NCBI GenBank assembly: GCA_024123915.1
Contig: CP099650.1
Location: forward strand, 5,394,001 to 5,458,000
Direction: 5' to 3'
Length of the DNA: 64,000 bases
Origin: Oxalobacteraceae bacterium OTU3CAMAD1
GTDB lineage: Bacteria > Pseudomonadota > Gammaproteobacteria > Burkholderiales > Burkholderiaceae_D
Shown here in pieces: positions 9,673 to 18,791 of this stretch. The position numbers were made by a program, and so were the translations under genes. Below the pieces are notes generated by a model. That model did no database searches and was not told the origin of the DNA. It saw nothing but the letters and a program-made list of their open reading frames with translations. Position 1 is the first letter of the stretch, and every line of letters begins with the position of its first letter.

Positions 9673-9704
9673 AGCTGAGTATTGCCCCGCACGGCGATAG
9701 TCGC

Positions 9705-9732
9705 GGGGTCGTACCCAGTGGGGTACGACCCC
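9705..9732. repeat. GGGGTCGTACCC hairpin, copy 2
   Basis: A perfect 12-bp inverted repeat with a 4-base AGTG loop lies between the convergent phasin and GST genes. It is flanked by CCCCGCAC upstream and CTGCGGGTTAA downstream, elements that recur beside the other two copies. Confidence 0.85.
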
Positions 9733-9772
9733 TCTTCCCGTCCTGCGGGTTAAGACGGCGCACCGCACCTAC

Positions 9773-10435
9773 CTACAAAAACCGGTCCGGAATATCCTGC
9801 ACGAACGGATACATCGAGAAATACGGTTTCGCCTCCTCCAACACCTGCTTGAACGACGGCCGCATCACCAGCCGCTCGAAGTACGCCTGCAACTGGCTGT
9901 ACTCCTCCGGGAACGGCAAGATCGTGCTGGCATAGAACAGCGCCGGCGCGGCCGCGCAGTCCGCCATGCTGAAGTCGTCGCCGCACATCCACACCCTGCT
10001 CGTCATGCGTTTCTCGATCATCTTGTAGGCGGTCTTGAGCTTGGTGCGCTCCTTGGTCTGGTCGCACTGCAATCCGGTCAGATGGCCGTTGACGATGGTC
10101 TGCATCGGCTCCTGCACATAGTTATCGAAAAAGCGGTCCCACAGGCGCACGTCCAGCGCCGCGTCCCAGTCGGCCGGGATCAGCGGTTTCTCGCCGGGAA
10201 AATGCCGATCCAGATACTCGATGATGACCGAGGTCTCCGGCACGTCGCGCGTGCGCTCGTGGTCGCGGATGACCGGAAACTTGCACGGCGGCCACATCGC
10301 CTGCAGTTCGGCGCGATCGCTCTCCTCGCCCAGATTGATGATGCGCTTGTCAAATTGCGTGCCGTTCTCGTACAGCGCGATCAGCACCTTGTGGCAGAAC
10401 GAGGCCAGCGGATGGTAATAAAGGGTCAAAGACAT
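9773..10435 (-). CDS. Glutathione S-transferase family protein
   Basis: A 220-residue protein, started at the ATG behind AGGAG (10433-10435) where the thioredoxin-fold N-terminal domain begins (LTLYYHPLASFCHKV). The cis-Pro segment KFPVIRD and the acidic ETSVIIEYLD follow. The C-terminal helical domain carries the capping motif FSMADCAAAPAL. It has the soluble GST fold that conjugates glutathione to electrophiles; the SFC motif near residues 12-14 suggests a Ser- or Cys-type catalytic residue. Substrate unknown. It is divergent from the MipA/OmpV gene. Confidence 0.9.
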   Translation of the reverse strand: MSLTLYYHPLASFCHKVLIALYENGTQFDKRIINLGEESDRAELQAMWPPCKFPVIRDHERTRDVPETSVIIEYLDRHFPGEKPLIPADWDAALDVRLWDRFFDNYVQEPMQTIVNGHLTGLQCDQTKERTKLKTAYKMIEKRMTSRVWMCGDDFSMADCAAAPALFYASTILPFPEEYSQLQAYFERLVMRPSFKQVLEEAKPYFSMYPFVQDIPDRFL

Positions 10436-10603
10436 GTCAGCTCCTGGGTGCCGGCATCGCCACGCGATACCTGAGAATTCAGCAAATGATACTTCAGCCA
10501 AGCCGATAGCGGCGGACCGCAAATGTTGCCACACTTCAGCCCGTTCCGAGCCGGGCAATCACGCACCGGCGGACCTCGAACCACAACCGACAGGATAACC
10601 ACC

Positions 10604-11392
10604 ATGCGCCACGCCCTCCAACTCCAGCTCGCCCTCGCCCTGACCACCTTGTGCGCCATCAGCGCCAACAGCAGCGCCGCCGACGCGCCCGACGGCGACA
10701 GCCTGATGGTGGGCCTGGGCGCGGCCTACGTGCCGGAATACGCCGGTAGCGACGACAGCCGTGTGGTGCCGGTGCCGTTCCTGGAACGCACCTGGGACAA
10801 CGGCTTCTTCATCAGCACGCGGCGCGGCCTGGGCTACCAAACCAACGTCGGCGTCGTCAACCTGAGCGGCGCGCTGACCTACGGCGGCGCGCGCGACGAG
10901 AAAAAGCGCACCTTCGCCGCCGGCTCCGACGCGCTGCGCGGCATGGGCGACATCGACGGCGGCTTGCAAGCCGTGCTGACGGCCAGCTACCAGCTCGGCA
11001 AGGTCGGCCTCAGCGTCGGCACCACGCAGGCCGTCGGCAAGCGCGAGAACGGCTCCACCTACACCCTCGGCGCCTCGGTGCCGCTGTACAGCGGCGCCAA
11101 CGACCAGGTCAGCCTGGGCGGGTCGGCGGTCTATGGCGACAACAAGCACATGCAGACTTACTTCGGCGTCACCGGCGCGCAAAGCGCCCGCTCCGGCTTC
11201 AAGGCTTACCAGGCCAAATCCGGCTTTGAAACCGTCAGCGCCGCAGTCAGCTGGGACCACGTGATCGACAAGCGCTGGTCGACCCACACCGCCGTCGGCT
11301 TCACGCGACTGCTGGGCGACGCCGCCGACAGCCCGCTGACCAAGCGCAAGACCACGCCCATGCTGATGACGGGCATTAGCTATAAGTTTTGA
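10604..11392 (+). CDS. MipA/OmpV family outer-membrane protein
   Basis: 262 residues from the ATG at 10604, which opens a signal peptide cleaved near SSAADAPD. The mature part is an alternating beta-strand pattern typical of MipA/OmpV barrels: GLGAAYVPEYAGSDD near the N-terminus, internal RRGLGYQTNV and GASVPLYSGANDQVSLGG, and a terminal TPMLMTGISYKF with an aromatic C-terminal residue as needed for BAM insertion. MipA scaffolds murein enzymes in E. coli, while other members are pores. No local partner points to either role. Confidence 0.88.
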   Translation: MRHALQLQLALALTTLCAISANSSAADAPDGDSLMVGLGAAYVPEYAGSDDSRVVPVPFLERTWDNGFFISTRRGLGYQTNVGVVNLSGALTYGGARDEKKRTFAAGSDALRGMGDIDGGLQAVLTASYQLGKVGLSVGTTQAVGKRENGSTYTLGASVPLYSGANDQVSLGGSAVYGDNKHMQTYFGVTGAQSARSGFKAYQAKSGFETVSAAVSWDHVIDKRWSTHTAVGFTRLLGDAADSPLTKRKTTPMLMTGISYKF

Positions 11393-11442
11393 TTGAGGTT
11401 GCTCAGGTGATATTATTGCGCGAAAAATAAACCCATCGCGCA

Positions 11443-12318
11443 ATGATCCCGGACACCACACTCGCCACTTATATCCTGCTTGCCGCCGCGATCTGCGCCG
11501 CGTGGGCCAAACCGGTCGCCCTCGGGCGGGTCACCATCGCGCCGTGGCTGGCGTTCTTCGTCGCCGCGCTCGCGTTCGGCATGGCGGCCGGCGTGCTGCG
11601 GCCGCCGGCCATCGTCGCGCTGGCGGCGCTGGCCGGCGCAACTTATATGACGGCGCGAACGCCGCAACAATATGTACGGGTGATCTTCGGCGTCGCCACG
11701 GCGGTGCTGGCACTGGCGCTGGCGATCCACAAGCTGCCCGGCTTCAACAACGCGGTGGTGATCGACGCCGTCACGATTTCCCCCGGCGCAGCGCCGTTCA
11801 CGCAATACGCCAACTTCGACAAGGGCGCAGTCGGCCTGATCCTGCTGGCTTTCCTGTGTAGCCGGGCACGCTCGTGGAACGAGTTCGGCGGCGTGCTCAA
11901 GCAGTCGTTGCCCGTGCTGCTGGTGACACTGGTGACGGTGCTCGGCCTGGCCATGGCCATCGGCGCGGTGCGCCCGGACTTCAAGCTGTCGCAGCTGACG
12001 ATGCAATTCATCGCAGTCAATCTATTCTTCACCGTGGTGGCGGAGGAAGCCTTTTTCCGGGGCTTCCTCCAGCATCGCCTGGCCGCATCGCTGGCGCGCT
12101 GGCGCTCGGGCAAGTGGATCGCCCTGGTTTGCTCGGCGCTACTGTTCGGCCTGGTCCACCTGCCCGGCGGCGCGGCTTACGCGCTGCTGGCCACCGTCGC
12201 CGGCTTCGGCTACGCCTACGCCTACCACGCCACCCAGCGCATCGAGGCGCCGATTTTCCTCCACATCGCCCTCAACGCCGCCCACTTTATCGCGTTCAGC
12301 TATCCGGCGCTACGTTGA
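11443..12318 (+). CDS. CPBP family intramembrane metalloprotease
   Basis: A 291-residue polytopic membrane protein (about eight hydrophobic segments). The CPBP/Abi core is in the C-terminal third: EEAFFRG (Glu201, Glu202, Arg206), FGLVHL (His239) and HIALNAAHF (His274, Asn278), the residues used by Rce1/CAAX-type glutamate intramembrane proteases. The N-terminal 150 residues add membrane helices without a recognised domain. Bacterial members are often linked to bacteriocin immunity or protein processing; nothing next to it identifies a substrate. A palindromic repeat follows the stop. Confidence 0.88.
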   Translation: MIPDTTLATYILLAAAICAAWAKPVALGRVTIAPWLAFFVAALAFGMAAGVLRPPAIVALAALAGATYMTARTPQQYVRVIFGVATAVLALALAIHKLPGFNNAVVIDAVTISPGAAPFTQYANFDKGAVGLILLAFLCSRARSWNEFGGVLKQSLPVLLVTLVTVLGLAMAIGAVRPDFKLSQLTMQFIAVNLFFTVVAEEAFFRGFLQHRLAASLARWRSGKWIALVCSALLFGLVHLPGGAAYALLATVAGFGYAYAYHATQRIEAPIFLHIALNAAHFIAFSYPALR

Positions 12319-12351
12319 GCAGCGCCGGCAGCGTTAGCTCACATCGGCAAT

Positions 12352-12450
12352 CACGTAGGGCGGATTAGCGAAGCGTAATCGGCCATGCATGCGTCGCGGT
12401 AGCATGCATGCATGGCCGATTACGGCGTGCCGCCTAATCCGCCCTACGTG
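12352..12450. repeat. Two-armed palindromic repeat, copy 2 (A-B)
   Basis: The left arm is type A (GTAGGGCGGATTAGCGAAGC, then GTAATCGGCC). The right arm, read in reverse complement, is type B (GTAGGGCGGATTAGGCGGCA, then CGCCGTAATCGGCC). The inner spacer contains repeated GCATGCAT. It lies between two co-oriented genes, after the CPBP protease stop. Confidence 0.9.
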
Positions 12451-12593
12451 GTTTAGATGTCGACATCAGACCGTGCCGCTTGGGCGCTTGACGCTGGCGG
12501 CGGCCCAATGTTCCGTAGGATTTTGAGCTTTACGTCCCGGCAAGCTACACTGGCTGCAACTACGCAGTTCAATGTTGTGCTTGAGGGAGAACA

Positions 12594-12938
12594 ATGATGG
12601 CCAAGACCGAGTACGCGTCGCACTATTCCGATGCCGGCTTCTGGAACAAGGTAAAGACCCACGCGAAAACCGCCGGGCAAAAAGTGCTCGAACAGGCGCT
12701 GAAAATGTACTACTCCGCCACCGACCCGGACACGCCGTTGTGGGCGAAGACGACCATCTACGGCGCGCTCGGCTATTTCATTTCGCCGATCGACGCCATA
12801 CCCGACCTGCTGCCGGCCTTGGGCTACACCGACGATATCGGCGTGCTGATCGCCGCCGCCACCGCAGTCGCCGCGCACATCAAGGACGAGCACGTGCAAA
12901 AAGCCAGGGACACGCTTAAACAATGGTTCGGCGGCTAG
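12594..12938 (+). CDS. YkvA family (DUF1232) membrane-associated protein
   Basis: A 114-residue protein with the DUF1232 core in its centre: LWAKTTIYGALGYFISPIDAIPDLLPALGYTDD split over residues about 48-81, where SPIDxIPD is the family signature. The region is hydrophobic enough for one or two membrane segments, flanked by charged ends. The function of the family is unknown. Two ATG codons are adjacent; GAGGGAG lies upstream, and I report the first. It appears to be a single gene. Confidence 0.85.
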   Translation: MMAKTEYASHYSDAGFWNKVKTHAKTAGQKVLEQALKMYYSATDPDTPLWAKTTIYGALGYFISPIDAIPDLLPALGYTDDIGVLIAAATAVAAHIKDEHVQKARDTLKQWFGG

Positions 12939-13067
12939 TAAGCGGCTAGTTTCGGCGATGCGGAAATCGTCGCGATGTATGGTGTTGCGGGGCCGCGAGT
13001 TAGGCTACAATTGGGCTCATTCAAATTTCTTCCCATCTTTTTTCATCCCCGTTGCAAGGAGTACGAC

Positions 13068-13364
13068 ATGAGTCCAGAGCACGACAGACGTCAGAGCCGA
13101 CCGCCGGAGACGTCGGAAACGGCGGGTTGGCATTCGTTGGAATTCATCGTCCGGCAAGCGCTGGAAGTCCAACGCGATATCGGCACGCCAAGCGCGGTCG
13201 AGTTTTTGCAGAGCATTAATATCAACCCGCAAGTCATTGAACGCGTCCTCGCCCCCGACGCCAAATTGCGCGAAGCCGACCAGGTGGCCCTGGCCAGTTC
13301 GGTCACCGTTTCCGACCTGCCCATTTCGACCCCGGTCAACTACCTGCGTCGCAGCACCACCTGA
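13068..13364 (+). CDS. Hypothetical protein, 98 aa
   Basis: Not recognised. The start at 13068 is set by a strong AAGGAG six bases upstream. The product is soluble and largely helical in the middle (HSLEFIVRQALEVQRDIG, then AVEFLQSININPQVIERVLAPD), with polar N- and C-terminal tails. The helix pair with IxP spacing resembles small regulatory or adaptor proteins in this family of bacteria, but I cannot assign a domain. It is followed by a palindromic repeat. Confidence 0.7.
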   Translation: MSPEHDRRQSRPPETSETAGWHSLEFIVRQALEVQRDIGTPSAVEFLQSININPQVIERVLAPDAKLREADQVALASSVTVSDLPISTPVNYLRRSTT

Positions 13365-13396
13365 ATTTTACCGCCAACCGAAGCGCCATCTGAAAC

Positions 13397-13492
13397 ACGT
13401 AGGGCGGATTAGCGAAGCGTAATCGGCCATGTACGCGCCGCCAGCGGTTCGAAGATGGCCGATTACGGCGTTCCGCCTAATCCGCCCTACGT
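13397..13492. repeat. Two-armed palindromic repeat, copy 3 (A-B)
   Basis: Type A arm on the left and type B arm on the right, with the inner segment bounded by GGCC on both sides. The inner spacer has diverged from copy 2 while the arms are conserved. It lies after the 98-aa gene and before the AI-2E transporter gene. Confidence 0.9.
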
Positions 13493-13578
13493 AAGAAGCA
13501 TTGACACACGATAGCCCTTAATTTAGGCTCGGAAAGCAGGCCCATGCTTGCCTTCCGCAGACTACCCACAAGGAACAC

Positions 13579-15462
13579 GTGTCAGACTCCCTCCCCGCCC
13601 GCGCATTGCCCAACGCCGTCGTCGGCTTGGTCGGTACGGCCACAGTGCTGGGCCTGCTGTACTTCGGCCGCGACGTGCTCATTCCCATCACGCTGGCCTT
13701 CATCTTCAGCTTCCTGATCGCGCCGTTCGTGCGCTCGCTGCGCCGCATCGGCCTGGGCCAGACCGCCTCCGTGCTGACCGGCGTGCTGCTTGTCACCGCC
13801 GCGCTGCTGATGATAGGCGCGGTGATCATCTCGCAAGTCAGCCGCCTCGGCGCCAGCTTGCCGCAATACCAGGACACCATCGCCGCCAAGGTCGAGGCCC
13901 TCGACAGCCTCACGCGCGGCACCATCGGCAGCCTGGGCGGCCCGGCTGGCCAATTGATCGAACATCTCACGCAGGACGTGCCGGGCACGCCGCTCGATGC
14001 GCAGCCTGGCCTGCCGGGGTCGAGCCGCACGCCCGTGCCGGTTGAAATCCACGAACCCGCGCTGAAACCGTTGCAGCTGCTGGGCAAAATCATCGCCTCG
14101 GTCTGGCCGCCGCTGGAAATGGCCGGCATCGTCTTCATCGTGCTGATCTTCGTGCTGCTGGAACACGAGGCGCTGCGCGACCGCTTCATCCGCCTGGCCG
14201 GCGGCGCCGACTTGCGCGCCACCACCATCGCCGTCAATGACGCCGGCGAGCGGCTATCGCGCTTCTTCATCTCGCAATTCGCCGTCAACGCCTGTACCGG
14301 CGTCGCCATCTGGATCGGTCTGAGCGTGATCGGCCTGTCGCAGGCGCTGCTGTGGGGCACGATGACCGCCGTGCTGCGCTTCATTCCTTACGTCGGCTTC
14401 TGGATGTCCGCGTTCTGCGCCACGTTGCTGGCGGCGGCCATCGATCCGGGCTGGTCGCTGGCGTTGATGACGTTCGGCTGGTTCCTGGTGGTCGACATCA
14501 TCGTCGCCCAGACCATCGAACCCAAGCTGTACGGCCACACCACGGGCCTGTCGCCGCTGTCGGTGGTGGTGGCGGCAATCTTCTGGAGCGCGATCTGGGG
14601 GCCGGTCGGGCTGGTGCTGTCGACGCCGCTGACCTTGTGCCTGGTGGTGGCGGGTCGCTACATCCGCGCGCTCAAGGTGCTGGAGATCATGTTCGGCGAG
14701 CTGCCGGCGCTGACCATGCCGCAGAATTTCTATCAGCGCATCCTCTCCGGTGACGCCCACGAGATCGTCGCCAGCGCCAAGCGCTACATGCAGCACAAAT
14801 CGCTGGCGGCCTATTGCGACGGCGTGCTGGTGCCCGCGCTGCACCTGGCGCACTTCGACCTGAAAGACAACGCCATCACGCCGGAGGAGGAAGTCAAGGT
14901 CAGCACCGCCGTCATCGCCGTCATCGAGGCGCTGAGCGGCAATCCGAAATGGTGGAAGCGGCGCAAGAGCGTCTCGGCCCTGGCCGGGGTCGGCATCGGA
15001 CGCCAGTTGCGCGACAGCCGCATCTCCGCCACCGGTGAATGGCAGGGATCGTTCGACGTGCCGCCCGGCAGCCTGGTGCTAACGATCGGCCTCGACGGCC
15101 AGTTCGACGAGCTGGCCACGGAGATTCTGGTGCGCGTGCTGCGCGAGCAGAAGATCGACGCCCGCAGCATGAGCATGGAGGATCTGGACGAACCGGCGCC
15201 GCCCGAGGCGTCACCGGAGCTGGTGTCGATCGTTTGCCTGGTCAGCATCGATCCGCTAAACGACCGCGACAAGATGAAACTGGCGATCCAAAAATTCCGC
15301 GAAAGTCTGCCGCACTGCAAGCAGTTCGCAGTGCTATTACCGAGCCCGTTCGAAAATCCCGACCTTCGCGAGTGCACGTTCGACCAGGCCGACCACGTAT
15401 CCTATTCGTTTGAAGACGCGCTGCAAAGTTGCGTGAAAGCGTTGCAAAGCAAAGCGACTTAA
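13579..15462 (+). CDS. AI-2E (PerM-type) transporter with a large C-terminal soluble domain
   Basis: 627 residues, from a GTG start with AGGA upstream. Residues about 1-375 form the usual eight-helix AI-2E/PerM exporter: two N-terminal helix pairs, a periplasmic-type stretch, then helices ending in the PxLYGHTTGLSPLSVVVAAIFW region. The family normally ends near 350 residues; here about 250 more follow. They comprise a helical part (HEIVASAKRYMQHKSLAAY) and an alpha/beta part starting VLTIGLDGQFDELATEI that resembles the layout of two-domain cobalamin-binding modules but lacks the DxHxxG histidine. Substrate unknown. Confidence 0.83.
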   Translation: MSDSLPARALPNAVVGLVGTATVLGLLYFGRDVLIPITLAFIFSFLIAPFVRSLRRIGLGQTASVLTGVLLVTAALLMIGAVIISQVSRLGASLPQYQDTIAAKVEALDSLTRGTIGSLGGPAGQLIEHLTQDVPGTPLDAQPGLPGSSRTPVPVEIHEPALKPLQLLGKIIASVWPPLEMAGIVFIVLIFVLLEHEALRDRFIRLAGGADLRATTIAVNDAGERLSRFFISQFAVNACTGVAIWIGLSVIGLSQALLWGTMTAVLRFIPYVGFWMSAFCATLLAAAIDPGWSLALMTFGWFLVVDIIVAQTIEPKLYGHTTGLSPLSVVVAAIFWSAIWGPVGLVLSTPLTLCLVVAGRYIRALKVLEIMFGELPALTMPQNFYQRILSGDAHEIVASAKRYMQHKSLAAYCDGVLVPALHLAHFDLKDNAITPEEEVKVSTAVIAVIEALSGNPKWWKRRKSVSALAGVGIGRQLRDSRISATGEWQGSFDVPPGSLVLTIGLDGQFDELATEILVRVLREQKIDARSMSMEDLDEPAPPEASPELVSIVCLVSIDPLNDRDKMKLAIQKFRESLPHCKQFAVLLPSPFENPDLRECTFDQADHVSYSFEDALQSCVKALQSKAT

Positions 15463-15483
15463 CCTTTTGAGGACATATCCAGC

Positions 15484-15885
15484 ATGAGCTTGTCATTTCA
15501 TATCGATTACAACGGGCAGTGTGAGGAGGCGTTTAACTTCTACGCCGAGCACCTTGGTGGAACGATCGGCACGATGCTCCGGCTTAAAGACGCCCCAATT
15601 CCTGCGTCGTCGGCGTCGCATGGAGATAAAATCGTGCATGCGAATATCAGTATCGATGGTGTCGAGTTGGCGGGTGCGGACGTCGACCCGATCCGCTACG
15701 AGAAGCCGAAAGGCTTTTATGTGCTGCTCGGTGTCGACTCCGAGGCGAAGGTCAGATCCTTCTTCGACGCGTTGCAAACCGACGGGCATGTCGTGCTCTC
15801 ACCGCAGAGAACATTCTGGTCGCCATGCTATGCAATTGTGGTCGACCGTTTCGGCGTTCCGTGGAAACTCAACCAAGGTACCTGA
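15484..15885 (+). CDS. VOC family protein (PhnB/glyoxalase-like)
   Basis: A 133-residue single vicinal-oxygen-chelate domain. Features include the N-terminal beta strand with CEEAFNFYAEHLGG, the central IVHANISIDGVELAGAD and the C-terminal FWSPCYAIVVDRFGVPWKLN, the pattern of PhnB-like members. Many of this subgroup lack a demonstrated reaction. It lies 21 bases after the AI-2E transporter gene with its own GAGG site and may be co-transcribed with it. A palindromic repeat separates it from the convergent phoR. Confidence 0.87.
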   Translation: MSLSFHIDYNGQCEEAFNFYAEHLGGTIGTMLRLKDAPIPASSASHGDKIVHANISIDGVELAGADVDPIRYEKPKGFYVLLGVDSEAKVRSFFDALQTDGHVVLSPQRTFWSPCYAIVVDRFGVPWKLNQGT

Positions 15886-15900
15886 CATTTGCGTTTTCGT

Positions 15901-16007
15901 GGAGACACGTAGGGCGGATTAGCGCAGCGTAATCGGCCATTCATGAGCCGACGTGGCGCATGCATGGCCGATTACGGCGTTCCGCCTAATCCGCCCTACG
16001 TGTCTCC
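15901..16007. repeat. Two-armed palindromic repeat, copy 4 (A-B), extended
   Basis: Here the outer complementarity extends to GGAGACACGTAGGGCGGATT on the left and its complement on the right. Type A arm left, type B arm right. It lies between the convergent ends of the VOC gene and phoR. Confidence 0.9.
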
Positions 16008-16014
16008 GTGGTGA

Positions 16015-17328
16015 TTAGTTGAGCATCAACTCCGGCTGGCGCTGGACGATGGCGGTTTTCGGCAGGCACACAATAAAGCTGCTGCCCTTGCCCGCTTCCG
16101 ATTTGATCTGCAAGGTGCTGCCGTGGCGCAGCAACACGTGCTTGACGATCGCCAGGCCCAGCCCTGTGCCCTGGGTCTCGCGCGAGCGGCTCTTGTCGAC
16201 CCGGTAGAAGCGCTCCGTCAGCCGCGAGATATGCTCCGGGCTGATGCCGATGCCCGTATCCTCGACCTTGAACTTGACGCCGCTGTCGAACTCGCGCCAG
16301 ACCAGATTGATCTTGCCGCCGGCCGGCGTGTAGCGCACGGCGTTCGACGCCAGGTTGCCGAAGGCGCTGTGCAATTCCTCGTAGCTGCCCATGATGTCCG
16401 GGCCATCGAACTCCATCGTGATCTCGTGCTTGCCGGCCGACAGGGCGCGCGCGTCGCGCAGCACCTGCTCCATCAGCTTGCGCACGTCGATCTGCTCCGG
16501 CCGCATCGGGTAGTCCACCGATTCCAGCCGCGACAAGGTCAGCATGTCCTCGATCAGGTGCTGCATGCGGTGGCCCTGCTCCGTCATCAGCTTCAAGTGC
16601 GCCGAGCGCGTGGCCACGTCCAACCCTTCGGACGCGGCGATCTCCAGGAAGCCGACGATCACCGTCAGCGGCGTGCGCAGCTCGTGCGAGGCGTTGGCGA
16701 TGAAGTCGCGGCGCATCTCTTCGATCCGCTCGGTCTCGGTGGCGTCGTGCGTGACCAGGATCTGGCGGCGGTTCTCGAACGGAATGATGTGCACGATCAG
16801 CTTGCGCTCGCGGAAGCTGATCGTCAGCGGCTGCTCGTAGCGGCCGAGGATGATGTAATCCATGAAGTCGGGATTGCGCACCAGGTTGGTCACGCGCATG
16901 CCCTTGTCGCGCTCGTGCGTCAGGCCCAGGTGTTTTTCGGCGGCCGGATTGCACCACTCAAGGAACAGCACGTCGTCCATGATGACCACGCCGTCCGGCA
17001 GCAGGTGCATGGCTTGGCGGAAGCGCGCCAGCCATTCGGTCAGCTCGGCCTGGTTCTTCTCGTCGTCGCGGCGCATGCGGTACAGGCGCGAGAAGATGTT
17101 GGTCCAGGCGCCCCAGCCGTCGGGCAGCTTGGCGCTTTGCGGATCGTCCATCCAGTTGCTCAACTGGTACAGGTAGGACAGCTGCACGAACACCATCACC
17201 AGCATCGCCACCAGGGCGACCACCAGACCGGTCATCCATCCGAACATCCAGCCCAGCAAGGCGCATACCGCCAGAATAAGAGCGGTGCGCAATGCTGCCG
17301 GCACCCAGAACACCAGTTTTGGATTCAT
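16015..17328 (-). CDS. phoR: Phosphate regulon sensor histidine kinase
   Basis: 437 residues. Two N-terminal membrane helices (about 12-50) have almost no periplasmic loop, as in PhoR. A PAS domain follows (about 95-200), then HisKA with the phospho-acceptor motif NASHELRTPL (His215), and a HATPase domain with GTGLGLAIVKHVL. It phosphorylates PhoB when phosphate is scarce and is held off by PstSCAB-PhoU. It is the last gene of the pst-pho block, 11 bases after phoB. Confidence 0.96.
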   Translation of the reverse strand: MNPKLVFWVPAALRTALILAVCALLGWMFGWMTGLVVALVAMLVMVFVQLSYLYQLSNWMDDPQSAKLPDGWGAWTNIFSRLYRMRRDDEKNQAELTEWLARFRQAMHLLPDGVVIMDDVLFLEWCNPAAEKHLGLTHERDKGMRVTNLVRNPDFMDYIILGRYEQPLTISFRERKLIVHIIPFENRRQILVTHDATETERIEEMRRDFIANASHELRTPLTVIVGFLEIAASEGLDVATRSAHLKLMTEQGHRMQHLIEDMLTLSRLESVDYPMRPEQIDVRKLMEQVLRDARALSAGKHEITMEFDGPDIMGSYEELHSAFGNLASNAVRYTPAGGKINLVWREFDSGVKFKVEDTGIGISPEHISRLTERFYRVDKSRSRETQGTGLGLAIVKHVLLRHGSTLQIKSEAGKGSSFIVCLPKTAIVQRQPELMLN

Positions 17329-17339
17329 GTTTTTAAGAC

Positions 17340-18029
17340 TTATTTTTCCGAAAGCATGTAGCCTACACTACGAACGGTCTTAATCAAATGTTCAGCTTCC
17401 TTCAAGGCCTTGCGCAGGCGTAGAACATGCACGTCGACGGTGCGTTCCTCGATGACGACGTGATCGCCCCAGACCTTGTCGAGCAGCTGGCTGCGCGAGA
17501 ACACGCGCTCCGGATGCGCCAGCAGGAACTTGAGCAACTTGTACTCGGCGTGGCCGATGTCGATCTTCTGCTCGTCCATGGAGACGGTGCAGCTGACCGG
17601 ATCGAGCATGACGTTGGCGGCGCGCATCGTGGCTTGCGCGTGCTCCGGGCTCTTGCGGCGCAACAGTGCTTTCGCGCGCGCCAGCAACTCGCGCGGCGAG
17701 AACGGCTTGGTGACGTAGTCGTCGGCGCCGCTGTTCAGGCCGGCCAGCTTGTCCTCTTCCATGCTCTTGGCCGTCAACATGATCACCGGGATCTCGTTGA
17801 ACTGGCGGTCGGAGCGGATGCGCGCCAGCAGGCGCAGGCCGGTTTGGTCCGGCAGCATCCAGTCGAGCAAAATCAATTGCGGCGTGCGGGTCTGGATGAA
17901 ATCCCAGGCCTCGCCCACGCTTTGCACCGCGCAGCAGTTCCAGCCAGCCTCGCGCAGCGAGAACGTCACCAGTTCGACAATCGCCGGTTCATCTTCAACG
18001 ATCAGTACTGTGGTTTTATCAGATGCCAT
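17340..18029 (-). CDS. phoB: Phosphate regulon response regulator
   Basis: 229 residues: a receiver domain with the acidic pocket EDE (11-13 region), phospho-acceptor Asp56 in LILLDWMLP and the switch Lys in YVTKPFSPREL, then an OmpR-type winged helix (RVFSRSQLLDKVWG, EERTVDVHVLRLRKAL). It binds Pho boxes such as those at 22767 and 22934 in this window. It lies between phoU and phoR, with short gaps of 9 and 10 bases. Confidence 0.97.
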   Translation of the reverse strand: MASDKTTVLIVEDEPAIVELVTFSLREAGWNCCAVQSVGEAWDFIQTRTPQLILLDWMLPDQTGLRLLARIRSDRQFNEIPVIMLTAKSMEEDKLAGLNSGADDYVTKPFSPRELLARAKALLRRKSPEHAQATMRAANVMLDPVSCTVSMDEQKIDIGHAEYKLLKFLLAHPERVFSRSQLLDKVWGDHVVIEERTVDVHVLRLRKALKEAEHLIKTVRSVGYMLSEK

Positions 18030-18038
18030 TTTCTTGTT

Positions 18039-18755
18039 TTACTCGCTTTGCGCCGGGACGTCGTCGGGGATCGGCTGCACGGTTTTGGTGTGACGGATAT
18101 CCTTGCCTTCAACGACGTAGATGACGTATTCGGCGATGTTCTTGGCGTGATCGCCGATGCGCTCGATCGCCTTGGCGACCCACAGCGTGTCCAGCGCGGC
18201 CGAGATGGTGCGCGGGTCTTCCATCATGAACGTGATCAGGTTGCGCATGATCGAGCGGAACTCGTGGTCGATCACGGCGTCCTGGGCGATCAGCTGCAAG
18301 GCTTGCGCGCCGTCGTTGCGGGCGAACGCGTCGAGCGCGTCGTGCAGCATGTCGCTGGTGTTGTTGGCGATGCCGCGCACCATTTCATAGTGGTTGACGG
18401 TGACCGCGCCGCGCGCATGCAGGGCCTTGGCGACGCGGGCGATCTTGGTCGCTTCGTCGCCGATGCGCTCGAGGTCGGTGATGACCTTGATCGTCGCCAT
18501 GATGGTGCGCAGATCGTTGGCGGCCGGCTGGCGGCGCACGATCAGGTGGCTGCAGGCGTCGTCCAGCGACACTTCCAGCTGGTTGACGGTGTCGTCCTCG
18601 CGCATCACACGGTCGGCGCGCTCGGGGTTGCCGATGCGGAAGCAGGTCATGGCGTCGAGGAACTGCGTCTCGACGATGCCGCCCATCAGCAACACCTTGG
18701 AGCGGATGGCTTCTAATTCATTGTCGTACTGTTTGGATGAGTGCTCACCGATCAT
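18039..18755 (-). CDS. phoU: Phosphate signalling complex protein PhoU
   Basis: 238 residues in two PhoU three-helix repeats, each with the acidic metal-binding pattern (NELEAIRSKVLLMGG and DLERIGDEATKIARV; IERIGDHAKNIAEYV). It connects the PstB ATPase to PhoR and signals phosphate sufficiency. It lies between pstB and phoB in a co-directional block. Confidence 0.97.
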   Translation of the reverse strand: MIGEHSSKQYDNELEAIRSKVLLMGGIVETQFLDAMTCFRIGNPERADRVMREDDTVNQLEVSLDDACSHLIVRRQPAANDLRTIMATIKVITDLERIGDEATKIARVAKALHARGAVTVNHYEMVRGIANNTSDMLHDALDAFARNDGAQALQLIAQDAVIDHEFRSIMRNLITFMMEDPRTISAALDTLWVAKAIERIGDHAKNIAEYVIYVVEGKDIRHTKTVQPIPDDVPAQSE

Positions 18756-18791
18756 GTTCTTCTCCGTATCCGGTTGATATTATAAGTGCGA

